A stretch of 64,000 nucleotides of DNA from the NCBI RefSeq assembly GCF_900116145.1, contig NZ_FPAB01000002.1, positions 475,193 through 539,192 on the forward strand, given 5' to 3'. The position numbers and the translations under genes were made by a program. The notes under the pieces were generated by a model, which did not search any database, was not told the DNA's origin, and saw nothing but the letters and a program-made list of their open reading frames with translations. Shown in pieces: positions 28,150-37,078 of this stretch. This stretch comes from Streptomyces harbinensis (lineage in GTDB: Bacteria; Actinomycetota; Actinomycetes; Streptomycetales; Streptomycetaceae). The stretch's first letter is position 1; each line of letters opens with the position of its first letter.

Positions 28150-30186
28150 TTGAGCACACAGACGTACCCCGCCACCCCCGAGCCCCTGTGGCGGCCGGAC
28201 CCCGGCCGGGTCGCCGGCGCCCGGATCACCCGCTTCCACGCCTTCGCCGCCCGGCACCACGGCGCCCCCGACCCCGCCCCCGGCGACGCCGACCCGGTGG
28301 CCGGTTACGCGGCGCTGCACCGGTGGTCGGTCACCGAACTCGACGCGTTCTGGCGGGCCGTCGCCGACTGGTTCGCCGTGGACTTCGCCACCCCGCCCGA
28401 GCGCGCGCTCGCCGACCCGGCGATGCCGGGCGCGCGCTGGTTCCCCGGCGCCACGCTCAACTACGCCGAACACGCCCTGCGGGCCGGCCGGGAACCGGGG
28501 CAGGCGGCCGGGCCCGCACTGCTGTGCGTGGACGAGCGACAGCGGCCGGAAGCCGTCAGCTGGGAGCAACTGCGCCACCGGGTCGGCTCACTGGCCGCCG
28601 CGCTGCGCCGGCTCGGAGTCCGGCCCGGAGACCGGGTCAGCGGCTATCTGCCCAACATCCCCGAGGCCGTCGTCGCGCTGCTCGCCAGCGCCGCGGTGGG
28701 CGCCGTGTGGACCTCCTGCGCCCCCGACTTCGGCGCCCGCAGCGTCCTGGACCGGTTCGCGCAGGTGGAGCCGGTCGTGCTGATCACGGTGGACGGGTAC
28801 CGGTACGGCGGAAAGGAACACGACCGCCGGGAGACCGTCGCCGAACTGCGCCGTGAACTCCCCTCGCTGCGCGCGGTGATCCACGTCCCCCTGCTGGGCA
28901 CCCCGGCGCCCGAGGGGACGCTGGAATGGGCGGACCTCACCGCGGACGCGGTGGAACCCGAGTTCACCCAGGTCCCCTTCGACCATCCGCTGTGGGTGCT
29001 GTACTCCTCCGGCACCACCGGGCTGCCCAAGGCGATCGTGCAGTCCCAGGGCGGCATCCTGCTCGAACACCTCAAGCAGCTCGGCCTGCACTGCGACCTG
29101 GGGCCCGGCGACCGGCTGTTCTGGTACACCTCCACCGGCTGGATGATGTGGAACTTCCTGGTCTCGGGGCTGCTCACCGGCACCACCGTCGTCCTGTACG
29201 ACGGCAGCCCGGGCCACCCCGCCACCGACGCCCAGTGGCGGATCGCCGAGCGGACCCGGGCCACCGTGTTCGGCACCTCGGCGGCCTATGTGATGGCCTG
29301 CGCCAAGGCCGGGCTGCGCCCCGGCCGGGACCTGGACCTGTCCGCCACCCGCTGCGTGGCCACCACCGGCTCACCGCTCCCTCCGGACGGCTTCCGCTGG
29401 CTGCACGACGCGGTCCGCCCGGACCTGTGGATCGCCTCGGTCAGCGGCGGCACGGACGTGTGCAGCTGCTTCGCGGGCGCGGTGCCGACCCTGCCGGTGT
29501 ACGTGGGGGAGTTGCAGGCCCCCTGCCTGGGCACCGACCTGCGCTCCTGGGACCCGGCGGGGGAACCGCTGGTGGACGAGGTGGGCGAACTGGTGGTGAC
29601 GACCCCGATGCCGTCGATGCCGCTGCGGTTCTGGAACGACCCGGACGGCACCCGGTACCACGAGAGCTACTTCGACACCTATCCCGGCGTCTGGCGGCAC
29701 GGCGACTGGATCACCCTCACCGCGCGCGGCACGGTGGTCATCCACGGCCGGTCCGACTCCACCCTCAACCGGCAGGGCGTACGGATGGGTTCGGCCGACA
29801 TCTACGAGGTGGTGGAACGGCTCCCGCAGATCCAGGAGTCGCTGGTCCTCGGGGTGGAGGAGCCGGACGGCGGATACTGGATGCCGCTGTTCGTGCGGCT
29901 CGCCCCCGGAGCGGTCCTGGACGACGCGCTGCGCGACACCATCCGGCGCACTTTGCGCGAGCAGCTGAGCCCGCGTCATGTACCGGACGAGATCCTGGCG
30001 ATCGAGGCGGTGCCGCACACGCTCACCGGCAAGCGGCTCGAAGTACCGGTGAAGCGGCTGTTGCAGGGCACGCCCCTGGAGAAGGCGGTCAACGCCGGTT
30101 CCGTGGACGACCTCGCCGCCCTGCGGTTCTTCGAGCGGCTGGGCCGGCAGAGGGCGACTGTCAGTGGCTCCGATTACGGTGAGTGA
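28150..30186 (+). CDS. Acetoacetate-CoA ligase (acetoacetyl-CoA synthetase)
   Basis: Adenylate-forming enzyme of 678 residues converting acetoacetate, CoA and ATP to acetoacetyl-CoA. Specific N-terminal block WFPGATLNYAEHAL; P-loop-like LWVLYSSGTTGLPKAIVQSQ; GDRLFWYTSTGWMMWNFLVS; ISVSGGTDVCSCFAGAVPTL (family-specific); YPGVWRHGDWITLTARG; HGRSDSTLNRQGVRMGSADI; C-terminal catalytic-Lys loop HTLTGKRLEVPVKRLL. TTG 28150 preceded by AGGGAG is the best start. Role may be use of ketone-type acids or polyhydroxybutyrate-derived acetoacetate; no partner genes adjoin. Confidence 0.93.
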   Translation: MSTQTYPATPEPLWRPDPGRVAGARITRFHAFAARHHGAPDPAPGDADPVAGYAALHRWSVTELDAFWRAVADWFAVDFATPPERALADPAMPGARWFPGATLNYAEHALRAGREPGQAAGPALLCVDERQRPEAVSWEQLRHRVGSLAAALRRLGVRPGDRVSGYLPNIPEAVVALLASAAVGAVWTSCAPDFGARSVLDRFAQVEPVVLITVDGYRYGGKEHDRRETVAELRRELPSLRAVIHVPLLGTPAPEGTLEWADLTADAVEPEFTQVPFDHPLWVLYSSGTTGLPKAIVQSQGGILLEHLKQLGLHCDLGPGDRLFWYTSTGWMMWNFLVSGLLTGTTVVLYDGSPGHPATDAQWRIAERTRATVFGTSAAYVMACAKAGLRPGRDLDLSATRCVATTGSPLPPDGFRWLHDAVRPDLWIASVSGGTDVCSCFAGAVPTLPVYVGELQAPCLGTDLRSWDPAGEPLVDEVGELVVTTPMPSMPLRFWNDPDGTRYHESYFDTYPGVWRHGDWITLTARGTVVIHGRSDSTLNRQGVRMGSADIYEVVERLPQIQESLVLGVEEPDGGYWMPLFVRLAPGAVLDDALRDTIRRTLREQLSPRHVPDEILAIEAVPHTLTGKRLEVPVKRLLQGTPLEKAVNAGSVDDLAALRFFERLGRQRATVSGSDYGE

Positions 30187-30218
30187 GCATCAGGTTCTGA
30201 TCCGTTGAAGGGGGAATC

Positions 30219-31082
30219 ATGGCAGAGCACGGGGAGCAGCGGCCGATCGGCCGCCGGGAGAGCACCGGCACGGTGGGAGTGATCGCGGACGCGGCGGGCT
30301 TCGCCCGGATGTGCCGCTATCCCAGCTTCCGCTTCACCGACCACCGCGGCTATCTGCGGCACACCGAGCGGCTGCTGCGCACGCTGGCGGAAGAGGCCGG
30401 GCACGTACGGGTCGCCCTGTTCGACCCCGACGGGTACGCGGTGTGGTGCGCGCGCGAGCGGCTGGACGCGGACTGCGCGGCCAGCCGCGCCCGGTACACG
30501 GCGGTGGACGCGGCGCGCGGCGCCACCCTGCCGTTCACCGGGCGGCGCCCGCTGCGCCGGCTGCTGCCGGATCTGCTGGTCGAACGGGAGCGGCTGCGGT
30601 GCTGGGAGCGGGCCACGGCACAGCTGACGGAGGCGGGCGGGTGCCCGCGCTGCGGGGCGCCGCTGGCGCGCTGCGCGTTCCGCCGGGCGGCCGGGATGCT
30701 GCCGTCGCTGCTGGCGGGGCCGGGCGGGAAACGCCGGCATGTGGTGTGCACGGTGCTGGCCCGGGGCGTGCCGCTGTCGGCCACGCTGGACGCGCTGCCG
30801 GAGCCGACCGAACCGGCGACGCTGGCGCTGTGCGCGGTCCTGGCGGTGGCGCTGGCCACCGGGGCGCCCGGCGGCCTGGTCCTGCGCATGACCGCGCGGG
30901 GCGGCCGGACCGAGGCGATGGGCTGGCGCCTGGAGGCGGGGGAGGTGGTGCCGCTGAGCGAACCGGAGGTCTTCAGCGCCTACTGCACCGACCCCCTGAC
31001 GGGCGAACCGATCCCGCCCGAGCACGGCGTCCACTACCGCGACGCCCGCCCGCTGCCGACGGTGCTCTGCGACGGCCTCTGA
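30219..31082 (+). CDS. Hypothetical actinomycete protein
   Basis: 287 residues, no named family recognised. An N-terminal part (RYPSFRFTDHRGYLRHTERL; VRVALFDPDGYAVWCARERL) is followed by a CxxC pair and further Cys (GGCPRCGAPLARCAFRRAAG), then an Ala/Leu-rich hydrophobic stretch (EPATLALCAVLAVALATGAP), ending in YCTDPLTGEPIPPEHGVHYR. Clear gene: ATG 30219 with AAGGGGG upstream and good codon bias. It starts 33 bp after the ligase, so may be co-transcribed. A strong hairpin follows. Confidence 0.65.
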   Translation: MAEHGEQRPIGRRESTGTVGVIADAAGFARMCRYPSFRFTDHRGYLRHTERLLRTLAEEAGHVRVALFDPDGYAVWCARERLDADCAASRARYTAVDAARGATLPFTGRRPLRRLLPDLLVERERLRCWERATAQLTEAGGCPRCGAPLARCAFRRAAGMLPSLLAGPGGKRRHVVCTVLARGVPLSATLDALPEPTEPATLALCAVLAVALATGAPGGLVLRMTARGGRTEAMGWRLEAGEVVPLSEPEVFSAYCTDPLTGEPIPPEHGVHYRDARPLPTVLCDGL

Positions 31083-31103
31083 CGGGCACCGGGCACCGCC
31101 ACC

Positions 31104-31136
31104 CCGGGATCGGCCGGCGCCGCCGGCCGATCCCGG
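31104..31136 (+). terminator. 16-bp hairpin after the hypothetical gene
   Basis: CCGGGATCGGCCGGCG (31104-31119) pairs with CGCCGGCCGATCCCGG (31121-31136) around a single centre base. Starts 22 bp after the stop of the gene ending at 31082. Its right arm runs straight into the tandem-repeat array. Confidence 0.75.
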
Positions 31137-31218
31137 CGGTGCCCGGCGGTGCCCGGCGGTGCCCGGCGGTGCCCGGCGGTGCCCGGCGGTGCCCGGCGGT
31201 GCCCGGCGGTGCCCGGTG
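31132..31218. repeat. 10-bp tandem repeat, GCCCGGCGGT x7 plus flanking partial copies
   Basis: Seven perfect head-to-tail copies of GCCCGGCGGT occupy 31141-31210, with a nearly complete copy before and a partial one after. The period is about one helical turn and not a multiple of three, so it is unlikely to be coding. It lies in the 371-bp gap 31083-31453, which holds no gene. Outer flanks 31086-31100 and 31205-31219 are a perfect 15-bp inverted repeat. Confidence 0.95.
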
Positions 31219-31385
31219 CGTCGGCCGACCGGTGTCGCCTGCCCCGGGCCGACCGGGGCGGGGGGCCTCTGCACAGGTCCGTCGGTCACCGGGCCGCCGG
31301 GAGCGCCGGTGCGGCGCCGGATCGTCCGGCCTGCTCGCAGGTGGTCGCGCGGGCCCGCGGCCCGGCGGGCCGTCGCCCGCAGAAA

Positions 31386-31427
31386 AGGGTGGCGGCCGGC
31401 GGCTCCATGAGCCGCCGGCCACCACCC
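31386..31427 (-). terminator. Rho-independent terminator of the ptsI transcript
   Basis: On the minus strand AGCC-type arms (31410-31420 and 31394-31404, 11 bp perfect, extended by GGTGG/CCACC-like pairs) are followed by CCCTTTTCT, a rare U-rich tail for this GC-rich genome. It lies 27 bp beyond the ptsI stop. Confidence 0.8.
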
Positions 31428-31453
31428 GGTGGGGTCACACCGTCACACCGGCG

Positions 31454-33124
31454 TCACTCGCCGGAGAGCACCGCCCGGGCCGCCGTGCGGGCCTCTTCCG
31501 CCGACTCGGCCGCGCGGGCGGCGGCTGCCGCGCGTTCGCACTGGGCCAGGGTGTGCTCGGCCAGCGCGGAGCGGACGTAGGGGATGGCCGACGCGCTCAT
31601 CGACAGGCTGGTCACGCCCAGGCCCGTCAGCACGCACGCCAGCAGCGGGTCGGCCGCCGCCTCGCCGCACACCCCGCAGCTCTTGCCCTCCGCCTTGGCC
31701 GCCTCGGCGGACAGCGCCACCAGGTCCAGCAGGGCGGGCTGCCACGGGTCCTGGAGCCGGGAGACGGCCCCGACCTGGCGGTCGGCGGCGAAGGTGTACT
31801 GCGCCAGGTCGTTGGTGCCCAGCGACAGGAACTCCACCTCCTGGAGCACCGAGCGCGCCCGCAGCGCGGCGGACGGGATCTCCACCATCGCGCCGAACTT
31901 CGCCCGCAGGCCCGCCGCCCGGCAGGCGTCCGCGAACGCCTTCGCGTCCGCCCGGTCGGCGACCATCGGCGCCATGACCTCCAGGTACACCGGCAGCCCC
32001 TCGGCCGCCGCGGCCAGCGCCTTCAGCTGGGTGTCCAGTACCTCGGGGTGGTCGAGCAGCGTGCGCAGCCCGCGCACGCCCAGCGCCGGGTTGGGCTCCT
32101 CGCCCGGGGTGAGGAAGGACAGCGGCTTGTCCGCGCCCGCGTCCAGCACCCGCACCACCACCCGGCCCTCCGGGAACGCCTCCAGCACCTGCCGGTAGGT
32201 CGCGGTCTGGGTCTCCAGGGACGGCGCACGCTCGCTGTCGTCCAGGAAGAGGAACTCCGTCCGGAACAGGCCCACGCCCTCCGCGCCCGCCTCGACGGCC
32301 GCGGCGACGTCCGCGGGACCGCCGATGTTGGCCAGCAGCGGCACCTTGTGACCGTCCGCGGTGGCCCCGGGCCCGGCCGACGCCGCCACCGCGGCCCGCC
32401 GCTCCTCGGCCACCCGCGCCAGCGCCGCCCGCTGCTCGGCGCTCGGGTTCACGGTCACCTCGCCGGTGCTGCCGTCCACCGCCACCACGGTGCCCTCGGC
32501 CAGCTCGCCGACCCCCGGCAGCGCCACCACGGCCGGCACCCCCAGCGCCCGCGCCAGGATCGCGCTGTGGCTGGTGGGGCCGCCCTCCTCGGTGACGAAG
32601 CCGAGCACCAGCGCCGGGTCGAGCAGCGCGGTGTCCGCCGGGGCCAGATCCCGGGCGACCAGGACGAACGGCTCGTCGGAGTCCGGCACCCCGGGCATCG
32701 GCACGCCCAGCAGCCGGGCCACGATGCGGTTGCGGACGTCGTCGAGGTCGGCGACCCGGCCGGCCAGATAGTCGCCCGCCGCCGCCAGCAGTTCCCGGTA
32801 GGCGCCGAACGCGTCGTACACCGCGCGCTCGGCCGTGCTGCCGCCGGCCACCCGGCGGGCCACGTCCGCCATCAGCTCCGGGTCCTGCGCCATCAGCGCC
32901 TGCGCCTCCAGCACCGCCTGGGCCTCGCCCCCGGCGAGCTGCCCGCGTGCGAGAAGGTCGGCCGCCACCGCGTCCACCGCCTGCCGGGCCCGCGCCGTGA
33001 CGTGCTCGGTGTCCTGCCCTGGCACCTGCTCGGCCGACGGCTCCAGCACCGCGGTGCCCATGTGCCGCACCTCACCGATCGCCACGCCATGACTGACGCC
33101 GACTCCTCGCAGCATTTTCTCCAT
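31454..33124 (-). CDS. ptsI: Phosphoenolpyruvate-protein phosphotransferase (PTS enzyme I)
   Basis: First phosphotransfer of the sugar PTS: PEP to HPr. 556 residues. The N-terminal domain carries the phosphorylated His186 in FVTEEGGPTSHSAILARALG; the PEP-binding barrel has EGVGLFRTEFLFLD, RVLDAGADKPLSF, GVRGLRTLLDHPEV, FGAMVEIPSAALRA, LSLGTNDLAQYTFAADR and the active-site Cys in GKSCGVCGEAAADP. ATG 33124 follows GGAG; a GTG one codon earlier and an ATG at 33115 are alternatives. Follows crr with a 14-bp gap, so both are one operon. HPr is not in the window. Confidence 0.95.
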   Translation of the reverse strand: MEKMLRGVGVSHGVAIGEVRHMGTAVLEPSAEQVPGQDTEHVTARARQAVDAVAADLLARGQLAGGEAQAVLEAQALMAQDPELMADVARRVAGGSTAERAVYDAFGAYRELLAAAGDYLAGRVADLDDVRNRIVARLLGVPMPGVPDSDEPFVLVARDLAPADTALLDPALVLGFVTEEGGPTSHSAILARALGVPAVVALPGVGELAEGTVVAVDGSTGEVTVNPSAEQRAALARVAEERRAAVAASAGPGATADGHKVPLLANIGGPADVAAAVEAGAEGVGLFRTEFLFLDDSERAPSLETQTATYRQVLEAFPEGRVVVRVLDAGADKPLSFLTPGEEPNPALGVRGLRTLLDHPEVLDTQLKALAAAAEGLPVYLEVMAPMVADRADAKAFADACRAAGLRAKFGAMVEIPSAALRARSVLQEVEFLSLGTNDLAQYTFAADRQVGAVSRLQDPWQPALLDLVALSAEAAKAEGKSCGVCGEAAADPLLACVLTGLGVTSLSMSASAIPYVRSALAEHTLAQCERAAAAARAAESAEEARTAARAVLSGE

Positions 33125-33138
33125 CACACCTGTCTCCG

Positions 33139-33591
33139 TCAGTTCCAGCCGAAAAGCGGGTCACCGGCCCGGACCTCGATGTCCGCGGCGACGATGCCGG
33201 ACAGGGCGTCGGCCCCCGCCTGCAGGGCCACCACCGGGCACACCGGGGACTTCCCCGCCGCCGCGACCGCGGCCGGGTCCCACCGCACCACCGGGTCGCC
33301 CCGGCGCACCGTGTCGCCCTTGTTGGCCAGCGGTTCGAAACCCTGTCCGTCCAGTTGCACCGTATCGAGACCCAGATGGGTGAGTACGCCCCGTCCCCGG
33401 TCGTCGACCACCACATAGGCGTTCGGGCTCAGCGAGACGAGGATGCCGTCGACCGGGGCCACCGCCGTACAGGGCCGCAGCGGCGGCTCGACGGCCACGC
33501 CCGGGCCGACCACGGCCTCGGCGAACGCCGGATCCGGCACCTCGGCGAGAGGGATGGCCCGCCCGGCCACAGGAGATGTCACAGTGGTCAT
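33139..33591 (-). CDS. crr: PTS glucose-type EIIA component
   Basis: Soluble EIIA of the PTS, 150 residues; carries phosphate from HPr to EIIB and can act as a regulator. Beta-barrel signatures: TAVAPVDGILVSLSPNAYVV, phosphorylated His72 in GVLTHLGLDTVQLDGQGFEP, KGDTVRRGDPVVRWD, PVVALQAGADAL. In Streptomyces coelicolor crr and ptsI serve N-acetylglucosamine uptake and are under DasR; I did not find a convincing DasR site here. ATG 33591 with GAGAGGCCCTTC upstream. Confidence 0.94.
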   Translation of the reverse strand: MTTVTSPVAGRAIPLAEVPDPAFAEAVVGPGVAVEPPLRPCTAVAPVDGILVSLSPNAYVVVDDRGRGVLTHLGLDTVQLDGQGFEPLANKGDTVRRGDPVVRWDPAAVAAAGKSPVCPVVALQAGADALSGIVAADIEVRAGDPLFGWN

Positions 33592-33623
33592 GAAGGGCCT
33601 CTCAAAGGGCTGAAACAGTCAGT

Positions 33624-33655
33624 GTCCGTCACTTTTCGGACGGCACACCCTATAG
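33624..33655 (-). promoter_or_regulatory. crr-ptsI upstream region: inverted repeat and -10-like box
   Basis: Upstream of crr the minus strand has TATAGG (rc of 33650-33655) as the only AT-rich -10-like box, and between it and the start GTCCG-8 nt-CGGAC (33624-33641) forms an inverted repeat. The repeat could be an operator or an mRNA hairpin; no -35 could be assigned. Confidence 0.35.
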
Positions 33656-33781
33656 AAGCGTAAGTCATGGGATCCCGAGCCCCTGTCCGGCGGTCGCCCC
33701 GCGCACCGGGCGCCCCACCCGGCCCGGTAAGGTCGAGGCGCACATCGGCCGGAACTGGCATGAACAACAGGAGGCTTCCGG

Positions 33782-34390
33782 GTGGACGTCCAGGAGACGG
33801 ACATGCAGACCGACCGGGTCTTCACCATCCCGAACATTCTGAGCATGGCCCGGCTGGTCGGGGTGCCGCTGTTCCTGTGGCTGGTTCTCTCCCCGGTCTT
33901 CGACGGTCCCAACATGGACGGCTGGGCCCTGCTGGTCCTCGTCTTCAGCGGAGTGAGCGACTACCTCGACGGCAAGCTCGCCCGGCGCTGGAACCAGGTC
34001 TCCGACCTCGGCCGCATCCTCGACCCCGCCGCCGACCGCCTCTACATCCTCTCCACCCTCGTCGGCCTCACCTGGCGCGACATCCTGCCCTGGTGGGTCA
34101 CCGCCCTGCTGCTGGCGCGGGAAGCCATGATGGCCGTCACCGTCGTCGTCCTGGACCGCCGCGGCTACGCCCCGCCCCAGGTCAACTACCTGGGCAAGGC
34201 CGCCACCCTCAATCTCATGTACGGCTTCCCGCTGCTCCTGCTCAGCGACGGCAGCGGCGTCATCGCCTCACTGGCCGCCATTTTCGGATGGGCGTTCGTC
34301 GGCTGGGGTACAGCGCTCTACTGGTGGGCAGGAGTCCTGTACGTGGTCCAGGTCCGCCGAATCCTCAAGGCGGATGCCACGGCCGACTGA
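33782..34390 (+). CDS. CDP-alcohol phosphatidyltransferase, probable cardiolipin synthase
   Basis: Integral membrane enzyme of 202 residues. The family motif D-G-x2-A-R-x8-G-x3-D-x3-D is complete: Asp63-Gly64, Ala67-Arg68, Gly77, Asp81, Asp85 in DYLDGKLARRWNQVSDLGRI then LDPAADR. Five to six hydrophobic segments follow. The gene in the same place in S. coelicolor (between crr and a nucleotidyltransferase gene) was shown to be a eukaryote-like cardiolipin synthase, so that activity is likelier than phosphatidylglycerophosphate synthase. GTG 33782 with GGAGG upstream. Confidence 0.85.
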   Translation: MDVQETDMQTDRVFTIPNILSMARLVGVPLFLWLVLSPVFDGPNMDGWALLVLVFSGVSDYLDGKLARRWNQVSDLGRILDPAADRLYILSTLVGLTWRDILPWWVTALLLAREAMMAVTVVVLDRRGYAPPQVNYLGKAATLNLMYGFPLLLLSDGSGVIASLAAIFGWAFVGWGTALYWWAGVLYVVQVRRILKADATAD

Positions 34391-34525
34391 GCCCGCCCTG
34401 GCAGTGTCGCAGGGGCCTGGCGCCCGCACGTGCCGCTAATTTCCGGGGAGCCACCCCGGGCCCGGGCCCCTCCAGACGGGTGCGGTCGGCATGACTGCTG
34501 TCTCCCCAAGGAGGACACTTCCGAT

Positions 34526-37018
34526 ATGAAGGCCGTCGTAATGGCTGGTGGCGAGGGCACCCGGCTTCGCCCCATGACCGCGAGCATGCCCAAGCCACTG
34601 CTGCCGGTGGCGAACCGTCCGATCATGGAACACGTGCTCCGGCTGCTGAAGCGCCACGGACTCAACGAGACCGTGGTCACCGTGCAATTCCTCGCTTCTC
34701 TGGTGAAGAACTACTTCGGCGACGGTGAGGAACTGGGGATGGACCTCACCTACGCCAACGAGGAGAAGCCCCTGGGTACGGCCGGAAGTGTGAAGAACGC
34801 CGAGGAAGCCCTCAAGGACGACTCCTTTCTGGTGATCTCCGGGGACGCCCTCACCGACTTCGACCTCACCGACCTCATCGCCTACCACCGCGAACGCGGG
34901 GCCCTGGTCACCGTCTGTCTCACGCGGGTGCCCAACCCGCTGGAATTCGGTATCACCATCCTCAAGGAGGACGGCCGGGTCGAACGCTTCCTGGAGAAGC
35001 CCACCTGGGGCCAGGTGTTCTCCGACACGGTGAACACCGGCATCTACGTCATGGAGCCGGAGGTCTTCGACTACGTCGAGCCCGACGTGCCGGTCGACTG
35101 GTCCGGCGACGTCTTCCCCCGGCTGATGAAGGAGGGCCGGCCCATCTACGGCTACGTCGCCGAGGGCTACTGGGAGGACGTCGGCACCCACGAGAGCTAC
35201 GTCAAGGCCCAGGCCGACGTACTGGAGGGCAAGGTCGACGTCGACATCGACGGCTTCGAGATCTCGCCCGGCGTCTGGGTCGCCGAGGGCGCCGAGGTGC
35301 ACCCCGACGCCAAACTGCGCGGCCCGCTCTACATCGGCGACTACGCCAAGATCGAAGCCGGGGCCGAAGTGCGCGAGCACACCGTCATCGGCTCCAACGT
35401 CGTCGTCAAGGCCGACGCCTTCCTCCACAAGGCCGTGGTCCACGACAACGTCTACCTCGGCCCGCAGAGCAATCTGCGCGGCTGCGTCATCGGCAAGAAC
35501 ACCGACATCATGCGCGCCGCCCGCATCGAGGACGGCGCCGTCATCGGCGACGAGTGCCTGGTCGGCGAGGAATCCATCATCCAGGGCAACGTCCGCGTCT
35601 ACCCCTTCAAGACCATCGAGGCCGGCGCCTTCGTCAACACCTCCGTCATCTGGGAATCGCGCGGCCAGGCCCACCTCTTCGGCGCCCGCGGCGTCTCCGG
35701 GATCCTCAACGTCGAGATCACCCCGGAACTCGCCGTCCGCCTCGCCAGCGCCTACGCCACCACCCTCAAGAAGGGCTCCACCGTCACCACGGCCCGCGAC
35801 CACTCCCGGGGCGCCCGCGCCCTCAAACGCGCCGTGATCTCCGCCCTCCAGGCCAGCGCCATCGACGTCCGCGACCTGGAGAACGTCCCCCTGCCCGTCG
35901 CCCGCCAGCAGACCGCGCGCGGCAGCGCGGGCGGCGTCATGATCCGCACCACCCCGGGCGTCCCCGACTCCCTCGACATCATGTTCTTCGACGAACGCGG
36001 CGCCGACCTCTCGCAGGCCGGACAGCGCAAGCTCGACCGCGTGTACGCCCGCCAGGAGTACCGCCGCGCCTTCCCCGGCGAGATCGGCGACCTGCGCTTC
36101 CCCGCCAGCGTCTTCGACGGCTACACCGGCGCCGTCATCCGGGCCGTCGACACCACCGGCGTCGCCGAATCCGGCCTCAAGATCGTCGTGGACGCCGCGA
36201 ACGGCAGCGCCGGCCTGGTCCTGCCCAGCCTGCTCGGCCGCCTCGGCGTCGACTCCCTGGTCATCAACCCCGGCCAGGACGAGTCCCGCCCCACCGAGAC
36301 CGCCGAGACCCGCCGCGCCGGCCTGGTGCGGCTGGGCGAGATGGTCTCCTCCTCCCGCGCCGCCTTCGGCGTCCGCTTCGACCCGGTGGGCGAACGCCTC
36401 GCCCTCGTCGACGAACGCGGACACATCATCGAGGACCAGCGCGCGCTCCTGGTGATGCTCGACCTGATCGCCGCGGAACGCCGCTCCGGCCGGGTCGTGC
36501 TGCCCGTCACCACCACCCGCATCGCCGAACAGGTCGCCGCCTACCACGGCACCCAGGTCGAGTGGACCACCACCTCGCCCGACGACCTGACCCGCGCCGC
36601 CGGCAAGGACGCTGTGTTCGGCGGGGACGGCCAGGGCGGCTTCATCGTTCCCGAGTTCTCCAGCGTCTTCGACGCCACCGCCGCCTTCGCCCGGCTCACC
36701 GGCCTGGTGGCCCGCACCCAGCTCTCCCTCAGCCAGATCGACGCCCGCATCCCCAGGGCGCACGTCCTGCGCCGCTCCGTGGCCACCCCCTGGGCGGTCA
36801 AGGGCCTGGTCATGCGCCGGGTCGTGGAGGCGGCGGGCGACCGCTCCGTCGACACCACCGACGGCGTACGGGTGGTGGAGTCCGACGGCCGCTGGGTGCT
36901 GGTCCTGCCCGACCCGGCCGAGGCCGTCACCCACCTGTGGGCCGAGGGCCCCGACGACGCCACCGCGCAGGAACTCCTCGAACACTGGTCGGCCGTCGTG
37001 GAGGGCGCCGACCACTGA
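34526..37018 (+). CDS. Sugar-phosphate nucleotidyltransferase fused to a degenerate phosphomutase domain (mannose-1-phosphate guanylyltransferase-like)
   Basis: 830 residues in three parts. 1-235: nucleotidyltransferase with [89 protein letters not shown]. About 250-375: left-handed beta-helix hexapeptides ([17 protein letters not shown] etc.). 400-830: alpha-D-phosphohexomutase fold, but the phosphoserine loop (TASHNP in active enzymes) reads RTTPGVP at 474-480 and the metal loop (DGDADR) reads DPVGER at 619-624, so mutase activity is doubtful. Probably makes GDP-mannose or another NDP-sugar for wall glycans. ATG 34526 follows AAGGAGG. Confidence 0.85.
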   Translation: MKAVVMAGGEGTRLRPMTASMPKPLLPVANRPIMEHVLRLLKRHGLNETVVTVQFLASLVKNYFGDGEELGMDLTYANEEKPLGTAGSVKNAEEALKDDSFLVISGDALTDFDLTDLIAYHRERGALVTVCLTRVPNPLEFGITILKEDGRVERFLEKPTWGQVFSDTVNTGIYVMEPEVFDYVEPDVPVDWSGDVFPRLMKEGRPIYGYVAEGYWEDVGTHESYVKAQADVLEGKVDVDIDGFEISPGVWVAEGAEVHPDAKLRGPLYIGDYAKIEAGAEVREHTVIGSNVVVKADAFLHKAVVHDNVYLGPQSNLRGCVIGKNTDIMRAARIEDGAVIGDECLVGEESIIQGNVRVYPFKTIEAGAFVNTSVIWESRGQAHLFGARGVSGILNVEITPELAVRLASAYATTLKKGSTVTTARDHSRGARALKRAVISALQASAIDVRDLENVPLPVARQQTARGSAGGVMIRTTPGVPDSLDIMFFDERGADLSQAGQRKLDRVYARQEYRRAFPGEIGDLRFPASVFDGYTGAVIRAVDTTGVAESGLKIVVDAANGSAGLVLPSLLGRLGVDSLVINPGQDESRPTETAETRRAGLVRLGEMVSSSRAAFGVRFDPVGERLALVDERGHIIEDQRALLVMLDLIAAERRSGRVVLPVTTTRIAEQVAAYHGTQVEWTTTSPDDLTRAAGKDAVFGGDGQGGFIVPEFSSVFDATAAFARLTGLVARTQLSLSQIDARIPRAHVLRRSVATPWAVKGLVMRRVVEAAGDRSVDTTDGVRVVESDGRWVLVLPDPAEAVTHLWAEGPDDATAQELLEHWSAVVEGADH

Positions 37019-37078
37019 CACCGGCCGCACCGCCTCCCCGGGGGCCCGTTTCGATATCCCCCGGGGTGGCGTGCGACC

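Noticed and set aside
31132..31218. Possible CRISPR-like repeats
   Set aside because: Units are 10 bp with no spacers and no cas genes; it is a simple tandem array.
30311..33418. 1035-residue plus-strand frame through the repeat locus and ptsI
   Set aside because: Runs across a known gene on each strand, a terminator and a tandem repeat; no domain and no ribosome binding site.
33592..33781. DasR operator before crr
   Set aside because: No ACTGGTCTAGACCACT-like site found; only a GTCCG/CGGAC repeat.
34436..37030. 864-residue frame antisense to the nucleotidyltransferase
   Set aside because: Composition (Val/Asp/Gly-rich) mirrors the sense gene's codon bias; no motif.
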